Origin: Roseiarcus sp963833955
GTDB taxonomy: Bacteria; Pseudomonadota; Alphaproteobacteria; Rhizobiales; Beijerinckiaceae
Length of the DNA stretch: 64,000 nucleotides
Reading direction: 5' to 3'
Assembly: GCA_963833955.1 (NCBI GenBank)
Contig: CAWHZY010000015.1
Location: 62,001-126,000, forward strand
In this document: in pieces, positions 16,408 to 26,748 of the stretch
Numbering within the stretch: the first letter of the stretch is position 1
Layout: the number at the start of each line of letters is the position of its first letter
Made by a program: the position numbers and the translations under genes
The notes under the pieces: generated by a model
What the model was told of the DNA's origin: nothing
Databases searched by the model: none
The model's input: only the letters and a program-made list of their open reading frames with translations

Positions 16408-17745
16408 TCAAGCGAGGCTTTCAGCGCGGTGCTTGCGACGGGCATTCCTGATCTCGACGGGGATACTGAACTGCTCTGCGACGATTGCCCTGCCTTGGGC
16501 GACGCTGATTGGCTTGCCAGCATGGTCACGCAATTCGTAGGGTTCGCCGGTACGCATTACCTTGCCGATCCGGTTCACGATCCGGGTCGCTACGGCACAC
16601 AAGGCCTGTTTGTGGTGGTGGCCTTTGCGGACCATCAGTCGCCAATAGACCTCAGCCAGTCCCGGATCGATCCGTCGTGCAGCATCGGCCGCCAGGTAGA
16701 GCGCGCGTTTGATGCGGTTATTGCCGGACTGGGTTATGCTTTGGCCAGGTTGGTCAGCACCGCCCGACGAGTTGGTACGTGGAAACAAACCGCAGAAGCC
16801 GCGGAGCTGGTGCAATCCTGCGAAACGCCGAGCCTCATGCAACACGCCGAGCACGAGAGGCGCCAGGGCGTCGCCGAGCCCCGGGATCGTGCGGAGTGCG
16901 TCAGATGGATGAAGTTTGCTGTAGAGCATTTCGATCTCGCGGCCGAGCTTGCCAAGTTGGCTTTCCAACAAACGCATTCGATCGATCTCGACCGCGACTT
17001 CCAATTGCAGAAGTTCGAAGTTTACCGCAGTTCCATGGAGGCGCCGCGTCTCGATCGCTGCAGCTTTGAGGCCGTCCACCAGCTTGTCCGCAAAAGGACC
17101 GGTATGGGGATGGTTGCCTCTGGCGTACTTTGCAACGAGCCCGAGCAACGTCGTGCGCCGCGCTTTGATGACGTCTGCAGGATTGAACATGTCGTGCAGG
17201 ATCCCCATCGCCAGATTGGTTCGGAAATCAGGCAATACGGCCTCGATCGCGGGGGACGCCCATCGCACCAAGTCGATCAGCCTTCGCTTGATGGTGGCGA
17301 CCTCCTCTTCGAGGCGCTCACGCTGGCGCGTCAGACGTTGTAGGGCATGGCGATCGGCGTTGGGCACGTAGACCGGGTCGACCGGCACACCACCGAACAA
17401 CGGAATTGCGCCGAGCACGTAGGCATCCGCTGCGTCGGTCTTGGTGTGCTCGCTGAGATAGCGGCGCAACGCGCGAACCCGCTGTCCCTTCACCCGGATG
17501 GCTTTGATCCCGGCTTGCTCGAGCCAGCGGGCGACCGGAAACCAGGACATTCCGGTCGGCTCCATCACGGCGGTGATGGTGCTGCCCGCCGGCAACCCAT
17601 CGCGAAATTTTGCCACCAAGCCGCTGAGGCTGTCGGACGTCAGGCGGAAGCGGATCGGCTTTGCGTGTGGGCGTCCGTCGTCGAAGATACGGGCAACGTG
17701 ATCGCCGCGGATGGCGAGGTCGATGCCAATGGTTCGCTGACCTAT
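16408..17745 (-). CDS. IS110-family transposase
   Basis: About 445 residues. The DEDD RuvC-like domain is visible: RTIGIDLAIRGDH (first D), VMEPTGMSW (E) and HTKTDAADAYVLG (DD). A central coiled stretch follows, then the Transposase_20 domain with LRTIPGLGDALAPLVLGVL and SITQSGNNRIKRALYLAA, where the catalytic Ser lies. A good Shine-Dalgarno (AGGAGA) precedes codon 17745-17743, but that codon is ATA. The first standard start in frame is TTG at 17619, which would delete the first catalytic Asp. The element may therefore be silenced. It separates the second LIV operon from the GMC remnant. Confidence 0.82.
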   Translation of the reverse strand: MGQRTIGIDLAIRGDHVARIFDDGRPHAKPIRFRLTSDSLSGLVAKFRDGLPAGSTITAVMEPTGMSWFPVARWLEQAGIKAIRVKGQRVRALRRYLSEHTKTDAADAYVLGAIPLFGGVPVDPVYVPNADRHALQRLTRQRERLEEEVATIKRRLIDLVRWASPAIEAVLPDFRTNLAMGILHDMFNPADVIKARRTTLLGLVAKYARGNHPHTGPFADKLVDGLKAAAIETRRLHGTAVNFELLQLEVAVEIDRMRLLESQLGKLGREIEMLYSKLHPSDALRTIPGLGDALAPLVLGVLHEARRFAGLHQLRGFCGLFPRTNSSGGADQPGQSITQSGNNRIKRALYLAADAARRIDPGLAEVYWRLMVRKGHHHKQALCAVATRIVNRIGKVMRTGEPYELRDHAGKPISVAQGRAIVAEQFSIPVEIRNARRKHRAESLA

Positions 17746-18126
17746 GAAATTCTCCTGCGTGGTGCGGGCGAAGTCCTGGGTGACGCAGCCATGTGCTTGA
17801 TTCGTAGCCGGTCATGCCCCGCCACAATCTCTTTACTCTCGCCTGCCCAGGCCGGGTCCGAGGCTCTTCGTCACGTCGTCGAGACGCTGGGGAGCTCTCA
17901 GTGCTGGAGACGCCCACGGCCCCGCTGCCCGGCGAGACGATAGCGACGGTCCGGCACCGACGCACTGGTGCCGGACCCGAGCCGCGATCACTTCGTCTGG
18001 TCATGGTACCGATACTCCACCCGTCTTCCCCTCGGCCTCGGATCCGGCACCGCTATCGATACATGAGTTCTCCCAGCTCTCGATCGCGATGGCGGCCAAG
18101 CTCCTTCCCGGAGCCGTCCGGACCGG
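17746..18126. other. Non-coding flank of the IS110 element with a hairpin
   Basis: About 380 bases without a recognisable gene. A perfect 10-base stem lies at 17949-17958 (GTCCGGCACC) and 17967-17976 (GGTGCCGGAC) with an 8-base loop. It could be part of the IS110 non-coding end, which carries a structured RNA in this family, or an unrelated hairpin. The exact element end was not found. Confidence 0.35.
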
Positions 18127-19044
18127 TCAATGCAGCGCGTCCGCCTTGACCATGTCAGCGCATTTCTCGCCGATCATGATCGTCGTCACATTCGTGTTGG
18201 CCGAGACGATGTGGGGCATGATGGACGCGTCGGCTACCCGTAGGCCGCCCACGCCATGCACACGCAGCCGGTCGTCCACCACCGCCATTTTGGCCGTCTC
18301 CATCCCCATGCGGCAAGTGCCGCATAGGTGGTAGCAGGAATCCCCGTTGGCCTTGGCGTAGGCGAGGAAATCCTCGTCGCGCTCCATGGTCGGGTCCGGC
18401 TTCAATTCTTCGATGACGAAAGGCCTCATTGCATTGGGACGGAACAGGCTGCGGACGAACCGCAGACCGGCCACGATCGTGCGCTGGTCGACTTCCTCCT
18501 CGAGGTAGTTCCTTCGGATTGCCAGACCGGATCCGGACATAGCCCCGGCTTTCGGGGATGTGCTGGTTGACGATTGCCGTGACGCCCGAGAACGGGTGGG
18601 GAGTGACGGACAGGTCATCGCCCGAGAACGGGAAGAAATGGACCTGCAGGCCCGGCGCATCGAGCTCCGGCCGGCTCTTCGCGAAGACGCCGACGATGCC
18701 GGCTGCAACGGTGAGCGCGCCGTCACGAAAGAACGCGTAGCGGAGGCCGGCGCGGGCTTTCGAAGGCCAGTCCCCAACATGATTGTTGATCGTCAGCGGA
18801 CGAGTGACCTTGACCTGCGTCTTGCAATTGATGTGGTCCTGCAGATTCTCCCCGACTCCGGGGAGGTCGACCTCCACTTGAAATTCTTCGCGAAGCCGAC
18901 CGGTATGTGCAACCAGATGCTCTTGTTCGGCGGGCCCGCCTCCAGCAGCAATACGCGCCAAGCGGGATTTTCGGTGAGGCGCGCCGCGACTACCGCGCCG
19001 GCGGATTCCGCGCCGATGAGGATGAAGTCGCAACCCTCGGACAT
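18127..19044 (-). pseudogene. GMC-family oxidoreductase remnant (internal deletion and frameshifts)
   Basis: The N-terminus (ATG 19044) has the FAD-binding strand FILIGAESAGAVVAARLTEN, with the usual GAGSAG changed to GAESAG, and HIPVGFAKNFK. It then jumps out of frame near 18885 to DLPGVGENLQDHINC, which in complete GMC enzymes lies some 200 residues later. After FFPFSGDDLSVTP and RGYVRIRSGNPKE another frameshift near 18510 leads to the C-terminal part with CYHLCGTCRMG and SANTNVTTIMIGEKCADMV. The FAD domain core is missing, so it is dead. Intact relatives oxidise alcohols such as choline or sugars. Confidence 0.88.
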
Positions 19045-19074
19045 GCTCGTTTCCTCGTTTCCGACGAGGTCGGA

Positions 19075-19341
19075 CTAGCTCGCAGTAGATCGATGGAACC
19101 TCAGTCCTCCAGCCTTGGCGTAGGCGTCCTCGACGAGGCCCATCACGGGGACCATATCGGCGAGGCTCGCAAGAGGCTTCTTCCCCGTCCTGACCCGGTC
19201 GAGGATGTCAAGCACGAACGTCTTGTAGTGCGGCACGTTGGTCGTCACCGAACTCCAACGGCGGGAACGACCGTCGTTGTCGAGAGCCTCAAGGGTCACA
19301 GGGTCATGGGCGATGATGTAGCGGGACGCCGAGCGCAGCGC
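19075..19341 (-). pseudogene. C-terminal fragment, probably Gfo/Idh/MocA-type oxidoreductase
   Basis: The open frame reads RSASRYIIAHDPVTLEALDN and ends KPLASLADMVPVMGLVEDAY plus a short tail. The pattern of ligand-domain strand, HYKTFVLDILDRV helix, and a final helix with DMVPVM resembles the C-terminus of Gfo/Idh/MocA sugar dehydrogenases, though the match is weak. The 5' part is removed by the IS630-related duplication starting at 19342. It lies between a GMC remnant and a sugar-binding protein remnant, which fits a lost sugar catabolism operon. Confidence 0.45.
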
Positions 19342-19759
19342 CTAGTCGGCCAATTCATCTCAAAGGACAGGATATAAGCTCTTGAGCTTGATCCGAGCGG
19401 TCTCGGTTGTGAAGCGCCAGTCAGCCTTGGCGTGATGCTGGTTGCGGTGATTGGCCCAGGCGGCGACTTCGCGTTCGAGGGCGGCTTTGTCGGGGATGCG
19501 ACGATCCAGACATTGAGTGGAGAGGACCGCGAGTTCCGACTCCGCCAGGTCTAGTCGGCCGATTCATCTCAAAGGACAGGATATAAGCTCTTGAGCTTGA
19601 TCCGAGCGGTCTCGGTTGTGAAGCGCCAGTCAGCCTTGGCGTGATGCTGGTTGCGGTGATTGGCCCAGGCGGCGACTTCGCGTTCGAGGGCGGCTTTGTC
19701 GGGGATGCGACGATCCAGACATTGAGTGGAGAGGACCGCGAGTTCCGACTCCGCCAGGT
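19342..19759. repeat. Tandem duplication (2 x 209 bp) of the IS630 3' end
   Basis: Bases 19342-19550 are repeated almost exactly at 19551-19759; both start CTAGTCGGCC and carry the end of the transposase gene including its stop. One base in the first 15 differs (A versus G). The first copy is an orphan element end, so the element or its end was duplicated next to itself, for example by one-ended transposition or replication slippage. Confidence 0.9.
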
Positions 19760-20795
19760 CTAGCCACGACCCATGCTTGGGAGTGTACACCCACTCAAAT
19801 CGCTGGACGAGGCGTCGAGCCTCTGGCGCTGGGAAGGCCTTGTAGAGCGAGGACTTGTCGTGGATGTTCAAATTGTCCTGCACGAGCGTGATCTGCTCGG
19901 CGTCGGCGAAGCGACTGTCCGAGATCCCTTTTAAAACCTGGGCGTAATCGATGGCCGTGTGCCGGTCCGTCACCTTGACGTGTCGCCATCCTTCAAGAGG
20001 GGCGAACATCATGAAGAGGTTGGCGACGCCGTTGCGTTCATACTCGTAGTCATAACGGGCGGGGCTCCCCGGCTTCATGGGGATCGGGGCGCGCGTCTCG
20101 GAAATCAGCTGCTTCGACGTCTCGTCGAGACAGACCAGCGGGCGCTTGGGATCGTGCGGCCGCCGGTAGACCTCCAGCACCTCCTCCATTCCCGCGACGA
20201 AGGCGGCGTTGGCCTGCGGCGGAATCACCCAACACTTCCTCGTATGGGGCTTGAGGATGTTTTTTTAAAACACGGCCAATCGTGCTGTCGCTGGCGCGAT
20301 CGACGATCTGCAGCTCCACGACCTTCTCCTCCAACAACCGCAGGCTCCAGCGCGCGAAACCCTCGGGAGGATCGGAGCACGCCAAGGCGATCAGCTTCGC
20401 CTCCTTCTCCCCGTCGAAGATCCGCGGCACAGGCGGCGTCTCTCGCGCCTTGCGGCTTAGCACCGCGTCCAGACCTTCCTCGACCAATTGCCTGCGAGTC
20501 CGGTAAACCATCGAGGCGGTCGTATCCAACGCCTTGACGATCTCGCTGTCGCTCCAACCTTCCCCCGCTTCCGAAATGTCCGCCTTCAGCAAGATCTGGA
20601 CCTTCGTCAGCCGCGTCGCCGGGATCTCGCCTTTCCTTCTCAGGCCCTCAAGGCGCTCGCGCTCCTCAGCGCTCAGACGAACCACGTATCGCTTTACTGC
20701 AACCTCTCGCGACCCCATCCTCGCCTCCATCCATAAAGGTGACGAGCGCGAGTGAATCAATAAAAGGTTGCAACTTAGTTGAAGCGCGCGACCAG
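19551..20795 (-). mobile_element. IS630-family insertion sequence
   Basis: The ends form an imperfect inverted repeat of about 22 bases: the left end starts CTAGTCGGCCGATTCATCT and the right end, read inward, CTGGTCGCGCGCTTCAACT. It contains one transposase gene on the minus strand. The left end is duplicated (19342-19550). The right end abuts, without spacer, the interior of a sugar-binding protein gene, so it marks an insertion plus deletion of the gene's 5' half. Confidence 0.8.
19569..20718 (-). CDS. IS630-family transposase (two frames across an A7 run)
   Basis: The first frame, from ATG 20718 (GGAGGCGAGG upstream), has the helix-turn-helix region SEIVKALDTTASMVYRTRRQ and RWSLRLLEEKVVELQIVD. 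The second frame holds the DDE domain: RPLVCLDETSKQLI (first D), VTDRHTAIDYAQVLKGIS, LVQDNLNIHDKSSLY (second D) and YTPKHGSWLDLAESELAVL (E). The frames join near 20262-20275 at a run of seven A (TTTTAAAAAAAC), needing a +1 or -2 shift. This is either a programmed slippage site or a one-base mutation. With correction the length (about 380 residues) is normal for the family. Confidence 0.85.
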
Positions 20796-21481
20796 CCGAG
20801 AAACTCGGCGGCAAAGGCAATATCGTTATGATCAACGGCGTGCCCGGCACCTCACCCGACACCGACCGCAACACAGCCGCCAAGGCGGTATTCGCCAAAT
20901 ATCCGGGCATCAAGATCGTCGCGGAGGGCGCGGGCATGTGGAGCCAGGCGGTCGGACGCCAGGAGCTTTCGAAGATCGTCGCCACGCATCCGTGGAGCGA
21001 GATCGACGGCGTCTGGATGCAGACCGCCTGCAACCAGGCTGAGACGCTTATGGATGAAGCCGGCATTCCCGACGAGAAGAAGAAGCCCTGCGCGGGAGGC
21101 GGGGACAACGGGTTCCTCGTGCAGCTTCTTCCGAAGGGCGCCGAAGTGCCGGGCGCCAACGGCGCCTATCGCCCGATGGGCGTTCCAGGCATCTCGATCG
21201 ACTCGCCGCTTTATCAGGCCGCGCTAGCGCTGAAGGTCGCGGTGAGGGCCCTGGAGACTGGAGAGAAATCGAAGGGCGGCACGACCTATGTGCCGGCGTC
21301 CCACGCCGTCTCGGGCGAGGCGAAGCTTTGCAAGGACGGCACGTGGGACGAGATGAAGGCCGGCTGCAACGCTTTCGCGCCGTCGATCATCGGCAACCCA
21401 GGCTGGTTCTCGGCGATTTATTCGGCCGACACGCCCGAGGTCGGCCTTTCGGCCGTCCTCGTGGGCCAGCCAGAGGAGTAG
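20796..21481 (+). pseudogene. Sugar ABC substrate-binding protein, 5' half deleted
   Basis: The frame starts at the IS630 junction in mid-protein with AEKLGGKGNIVMINGVPGTS and continues through IKIVAEGAGMWSQAVGR, WSEIDGVWMQTACNQAETLM and GISIDSPLYQAALALKVAVR to a normal stop at 21481. This is the second half of a RbsB-like type I periplasmic sugar-binding protein; about 130-150 N-terminal residues, including the signal peptide, are missing. ATPase and permease genes follow in the same direction, so this was the binding protein of that importer. Without it the system probably cannot import. Confidence 0.85.
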
Positions 21482-21531
21482 GTGGGCCTCACGGGGTCAT
21501 TGAACCCCGCTCCCCCTTTTTTGGGGCTCGG

Positions 21532-23100
21532 ATGATAGCCGATCTGCCGCCCGCCATCGAGCTCAAGGGCGTCGTCAAGAGCTATGGGGCGACCCGCGCT
21601 TTACACGGCGCGAGCTTCAGCGTGCGCGGCGGGTCCGTCCACGCCCTGCTCGGCGAGAACGGCGCCGGCAAGTCAACGATGATCAAGCTCCTGAGCGGGA
21701 CGATTCAGCCCAATGAGGGGACGATCAGCGTCTTTGGCGAGTCGATCGTCATGCGTGAGCCGCGCGACGCCCATCGCCACGGGCTGCAGACGGCATTCCA
21801 AGAACTGACTTTGGTGCCGGACCTGACGGTCCTGCAGAACATGCTGCTGCCCTACCAGCCGACCTCGATCGGCTGGCAGCTGCGCCAGAGAAGCGCGCGA
21901 CGCCAAGTTATGGACTATTTCGAGCGTATCGGCCTCGGCTCGATCGACATCCGCAAGGACGCGGGCAGCTACGGCCTAGCGCTTCGCCAGAAGATCGAGA
22001 TCGCGCCGGCGATTTTCCGCGACCCGCGCATTCTGTTCCTTGACGAGGCGACGTCGGCGCTAACGGGCTCCGACATCGACTGGCTCGCCGGTCTCGTCGA
22101 TCAGTTAAAGGCGGCCGGCGTCACAGTCGTGTTCATCACGCATCGCATGGCTGAGGTGCGCCGTTTCTGCGACGCCGTCACAGTGCTGCGCAACGGGCGC
22201 AACATCGGCAGTTTCCAGGTCGACGCCATCGAGGATAAGCAGCTCATCGAGTTGATCGCCGGCCGCTCGCTGGCCGCCGCCTATCCGCCTAAAAGAACTC
22301 TGCCCGCTCCGGCGAAGCCGTTGCTCACGGCGTCGCACCTTGCGACGGGCCGGCGGCTCGTCGATTGCTCCTTCGAGCTGAAGGTGGGCGAGATCCTCAG
22401 CATATCAGCCCTGCAGGGCATGGGTCAACGCGACCTGTTCATGGCGCTGTTCGGCGCTATGGCCCTTACGCACGGCGGCCTGACGCTCGAGGGTCAGCCC
22501 ATCAAGCTCGGCTCTCCGGCCCACGCCATCCGGCTTGGCTTCGGCTTGGTGCCCGAAGAGCGCAAGACCGAGGGCCTGTTCCTCAAGCTCAGCGGCCGCG
22601 AGAACGTGCTGATGCCGGCGCTAAACCGCTTCTCGCGCGCGGGCGTGATCGACGCCGGATCGGTCACTCTCTCGGCGTCGTCGGTGATGGCCCGCGTGCG
22701 GGTCGATCGGCGAGCCCTCTACACGCGGGCTGGGGCGTTTAGCGGCGGCAACCAGCAGAAGCTCGTGCTTGCCAAATGGCTCGTGACCCAGACGCGGGTG
22801 CTGCTGCTGTTCGACCCGACCCGCGGCGTCGACGTCGGCACCAAGCGAGAAATCTATCTGTTGATCCGCGCCCATGTCGAAGCCGGCGGAGCGGTGCTCT
22901 TTCATTCGACCGAGATTCCTGAGCTTGTGAACCTCTGCGACCGCGTTCTTGTGATGTATGGGGGACGGATCGCGCAGGAATTCGGTGGCGACGGTAGTCC
23001 TATCGACGAGCGCTCGATCATGGCGGCGGCGCTTGGCCAGACGCAAAGCACACGCTCGCCTGAGGCCGCGCCCCTCCCGTCTGTCGAACCCGTGCGATGA
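21532..23100 (+). CDS. Sugar ABC transporter ATP-binding protein (RbsA/XylG-like)
   Basis: A 522-residue tandem ATPase of the carbohydrate CUT2 family. The first domain has Walker A GENGAGKSTMIKLLSG and Walker B ILFLDEATSALT; its signature is degenerate (YGLALRQKIEIAPAI). The second domain lacks a good Walker A, as usual for the family, and has the signature FSGGNQQKLVLAKWL with LLLFDPTRGVDVG. I chose ATG 21532; the longer open frame overlaps the binding-protein gene out of frame. It overlaps the permease start by 4 bases. The protein itself is intact although its binding protein and permease genes are damaged. Confidence 0.88.
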   Translation: MIADLPPAIELKGVVKSYGATRALHGASFSVRGGSVHALLGENGAGKSTMIKLLSGTIQPNEGTISVFGESIVMREPRDAHRHGLQTAFQELTLVPDLTVLQNMLLPYQPTSIGWQLRQRSARRQVMDYFERIGLGSIDIRKDAGSYGLALRQKIEIAPAIFRDPRILFLDEATSALTGSDIDWLAGLVDQLKAAGVTVVFITHRMAEVRRFCDAVTVLRNGRNIGSFQVDAIEDKQLIELIAGRSLAAAYPPKRTLPAPAKPLLTASHLATGRRLVDCSFELKVGEILSISALQGMGQRDLFMALFGAMALTHGGLTLEGQPIKLGSPAHAIRLGFGLVPEERKTEGLFLKLSGRENVLMPALNRFSRAGVIDAGSVTLSASSVMARVRVDRRALYTRAGAFSGGNQQKLVLAKWLVTQTRVLLLFDPTRGVDVGTKREIYLLIRAHVEAGGAVLFHSTEIPELVNLCDRVLVMYGGRIAQEFGGDGSPIDERSIMAAALGQTQSTRSPEAAPLPSVEPVR

Positions 23101-25119
23101 TTTCGAGCTTCGCCGACAGCGATTTTGCGGAGTTCCTGCGGCGGTCGCGCGGCGCTTTGCTCGCGGCCGCGCTGCTTCTCGCCGTCCTCGTCTTCGTGAT
23201 CCGCCTGTCGCCCGGAGCCTTCAGCTATTTCGACTTCAGCAACATGGTTGGCAGCGGCGCGTCGCTGGCGCTCGCCGCCATGGGGCAGGCGCTCGTCGTG
23301 CTGACAGGAGGGTTCGACCTCAGCGCCGGCGCCGTCGTATCGCTCACGAACGTAGTCGTCGCCTCGACCATGGGGGATTCGGTTTTCTCCCAGGTCGGCG
23401 TCGCACTCCTTGCGCTGACGATCGTGGCGGCGGTCGGCGCCGTGAATGGCTTCTTCATCGCTATCCTGCGGATGCAGTCGATCGTCGTCACGCTCTCGAA
23501 CTCTGTTCGTGGTCCAGGGACTGGCGCTGCTCGTTCGCCCGACGCCAGGTGGGTCGGTGCCACAGAGCTTCACCAACGTGTTCTCGGGCGCCGCGATCCC
23601 CAATCTGGTTCCGGCGCCGCTCGTCGTTGTCGCCGTCGCGATTGCAATCTGGCTGCTGCTTAAGAACTCGCCGTTCGGCACCGCGATCTATGCGGTCGGC
23701 AGCGATCAAGCGGCCGCCGCGTCAGCGGGCGTGCGGGTCCGCCGCACCAAGTTCTGGGCCTATGTCATCTCCGGGGTTTTCTATGCCGCTGCGGGCATTT
23801 TCATCGCCGCCCAAACCGGGGGCAGCGATCCGCTGGTCGGGCAGCCGATGCTGCTCCAAGTTTTCACGGCCGTCGTGCTCGGCGGCACCGCGCTGGGCGG
23901 AGGACGTGGCGGACTAGTAGGCGCGGTGATCGGCGCATACCTCTTGATGCTGTTCGTCAATGTCCTGCTCATTCTGGACGTGCCCGCCTACTACAGCCCG
24001 ATGACCGACGGCGCCATTTTGCTGCTGGCGGTGCTGGCTGGATCGAAATGGCGCGCGGAAGGTTCACCGCTCTGGAATGCTCGCGAATTGGCGCGCAGCT
24101 GGAGGGCGCAGGGACGGGCCGCTCGCCCCCCTCTTGCACCGATTGATCCGTCGGCGCGCGAGGCGGACCCTCAAAACACCTGGTTGCGACGCAATCAGGA
24201 GACGCTTCGCTCGATGCTGCCTGCCTATATTGCGCTGGTGGTGGTGGTCGCGGCGACCGCAGTCTATTTCGGCGGGGTCGGCGGGAGATATTTCAGTCCG
24301 CTCCTTGTCCTATCCGCCTTCCTCGGCTTTCTCGCCTTCGGCCAGGGCGTCGTGATCCTCACCGGCGGCCTCGACCTTTCGATCCCCTGGACGATTGCAA
24401 CCTGCGGCATCTTCTACGGCGGCTGGGTTCAGGGTCACGACGTCGCGGCGCTCTGGGCGACGCCGGCCGTGCTCGGAGTCGGCGCCCTCATCGGCCTCGT
24501 CAACGGCTTCGGCGTCACAGTCCTTGGCCTTCCCCCGATGGTGATGACGCTGGGCGCCAATGGCGTTCTGCAAGGCCTCGCTCTCATCTACAGCCAGGGC
24601 ACTCCGCTTGGCTTCGGTCCCCCGGCGGTGCGCTGGCTGACGACGGGCTCCCTGTTCGGCGTGACGCCGGTCATCTGGTTGTTCATCGTTTTTGCGATCG
24701 CCGTCACAGCGATCTTGCAGGTGACGCCGTTCGGCCGACGCGTCTACGCAGTGGGAAACAGTCCAGAGGTCGCAAATCTCTCGGGCGTGAACGTGCGCGC
24801 CACTCTCACCGGCGCCTATATAATCAGCGGCGTCTGCTCCGCGATCGTCGGCGTTCTGCTCGTCGGCTACAATGGCCAAGCGAGTCTCGGCATGGGCGAC
24901 GACTATCTCTTGCCCTCGATCGCTGTTGTGGTCGCGGGCGGCGTCGTGATCACCGGCGGCAAGGGACACTACCTCGGTATTGTCGGCGGCGTGCTGCTTC
25001 TAACGGCGCTGCAAATTCTTCTCGGAGGAACGCCCCTGCCCTTCGCCGTTCGCGGCCTCATCCAGGGTCTTGTTGTGCTCGGCGCGCTCATCACCCTACG
25101 GGAGGACACCGCCACATGA
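23097..25119 (+). pseudogene. Double-length fused sugar ABC permease, frameshifted
   Basis: Two RbsC-like permease domains lie in one reading unit of about 670 residues. The first, MISSFADSDFAEFL to about 24020, carries GQALVVLTGGFDLSAGAVVS and later AVGSDQAAAASAGV. The second has GQGVVILTGGLDLSIPWTIA and AVGNSPEVANLSGV. Each half has the TGGfDLS motif and the AVGxxxxAA(x)xSGV loop. A single extra A at about 23499-23500 (TCGAACTCTG instead of TCGACTCTG) breaks the first domain. Normally CUT2 permeases are separate homo- or heterodimers, so the fusion is unusual. Correcting one base restores the whole frame. Confidence 0.85.
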
Positions 25120-26748
25120 GTGGAGCGCCATCCAGCCGGACGGACCCGACCAGCGCCTGGGACTACATCATTATCGGGGCAGGGACGGCAGGCTGCATAT
25201 TGGCAAACCGCCTCTCTGCGGACGGCAAGTCCAAGGTCCTGGTCATCGAGGCCGGCGGCGAAGACAACAAGCTGCGCTACAAGCTCGTCGCGATGTCGAC
25301 CGAGTGCATGAACAATCCGGAATCAGACTGGATGTTCCTCAGCGAGCCTGATCCGACCCGCTCGGGCAAGGTCGATCTCATGTCCCGGGGCAAAGGTTAT
25401 CGGCGGCTCGAGCTCCATCAACGGCTCGATCTACGTGCGGGGCAATCGCGGCGACTATGACGCCTGGGCGCAGATGGGTAATCGCGGCTGGAGCTACGAC
25501 GGCATCCTGCCCTACTTCCGTCGCGTTGAAGGCAACCGCGATGACGTCTCCGACACCTATGGCAAGTCGGGGCCCGTGGTGGTCGGGGGACTGCGTGGCG
25601 TCCCACGCCTCTCCTACATTTTCGTCGAGGCGATGGCGGAACTCGGGTTCGGCAAGAACCCATCCTACAATGGCGATCCCGCGGAGGGCGCCGCGATCGT
25701 CCAGGCCAATCAGCACCTCGGCGTGCGTTACAGCGCGGCCCGCGCCTATCTCCACCCAGCCCGGAACCGGCCGAACTTCAGGGTGGTCACGCACGCCTTC
25801 GTGCGGCGGATCCTGTTCGAAGGCCGGCGCGCGGTCGGCCTCGAATATGACGTCGACGGCAAGACGATTACCGACCGCGCGTCGGGCGAGGTGATCCTGA
25901 GCGCCAGCGCCTTCAACTCGCCAAAGATCCTGATGCTGTCGGGAATCGGCGATCCAGCCCAATTGGCGGCGGGCAACATTCCCGTCTTGCACGCCAATCC
26001 GGGGGTCGGGCGCAACCTGCAAGACCATCCGGCCACGAACGTCAAGGGCTTCGTCAACGTTCACACTGCGAACCTCGATGATAATCTTCTCGGCAAACTC
26101 AAACACGGACTGCGCTTTGCATTCACGCGTGGCGGCGAAGCGACTTTCGTGCACTCGGCCATCGCCTTGATCCGGACGCGTCCGGAGCTCGAATGGCCGG
26201 ACGTGCAGTTCCACTTCGGCGCCTTCGCCTACGAGTTTACGCCGAAGGGCCTCAAGATGCTCGATCGGCCCGCGGTCACTCTACAGCCGAACGTCAACCG
26301 TACCCGCAGCCGCGGCCATGTCGAATTGCGGTCTGGCGATTTCCGCGATCCGCCGCGCATCTTCCCCAATATGCTGAGCGACCCGCACGACATCGAGACG
26401 TTGGTCGCCGCGGCGAAGATCGGACGCGCCGCGCTGAAGACGAAAGCTTTCGCGCCCTATGTGGTCGGCGAGTATAAGCCAGGGAAAGACGTGCAGACCG
26501 AAGACGAGTGGATCGCCTACACGAGGGAAGTGACGAGCCACATTTACCACGCCTGCGGCACATGCAAGATGGGGATCGACCCGCAGGCGGTCGTCGACCC
26601 GGAGCTCAAGGTGATCGGCGTTGAAGGCTTGCGCGTGATCGACTGTTCGATCATCCCTCAGGTGCCGAGCGGCAATACGCACGCGATCACGCTTGCGATC
26701 GGCGAGAAGGGCTCGGATCTTGTGCTCCAGTCGCGCCGCGCGGCCTGA
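25116..26748 (+). pseudogene. GMC-family oxidoreductase with one frameshift
   Basis: The start has the FAD motif YIIIGAGTAGCILANRLSAD and LVIEAGGEDN; the frame breaks at 25395 where an extra G (AAAGGTTATC) replaces the usual GKVIGGSSSINGSIYVRGN motif, which reads correctly in the shifted frame. The remainder (to 26748) contains VGRNLQDHPATNVKGF, CGTCKMG with an upstream catalytic His (HIYHACGTC), and PSGNTHAITLAIGEKGSDLV. Full corrected length is about 540 residues, normal for choline or sugar dehydrogenases of this family. It starts within the permease end (ATGA overlap), so it is operonic. One base separates it from an intact enzyme. Confidence 0.88.

Noticed and set aside
19342..19759. CRISPR or tandem satellite at the repeated 209-bp block
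   Set aside because: Only two copies, no spacers, and the unit is the coding end of an IS630 transposase.
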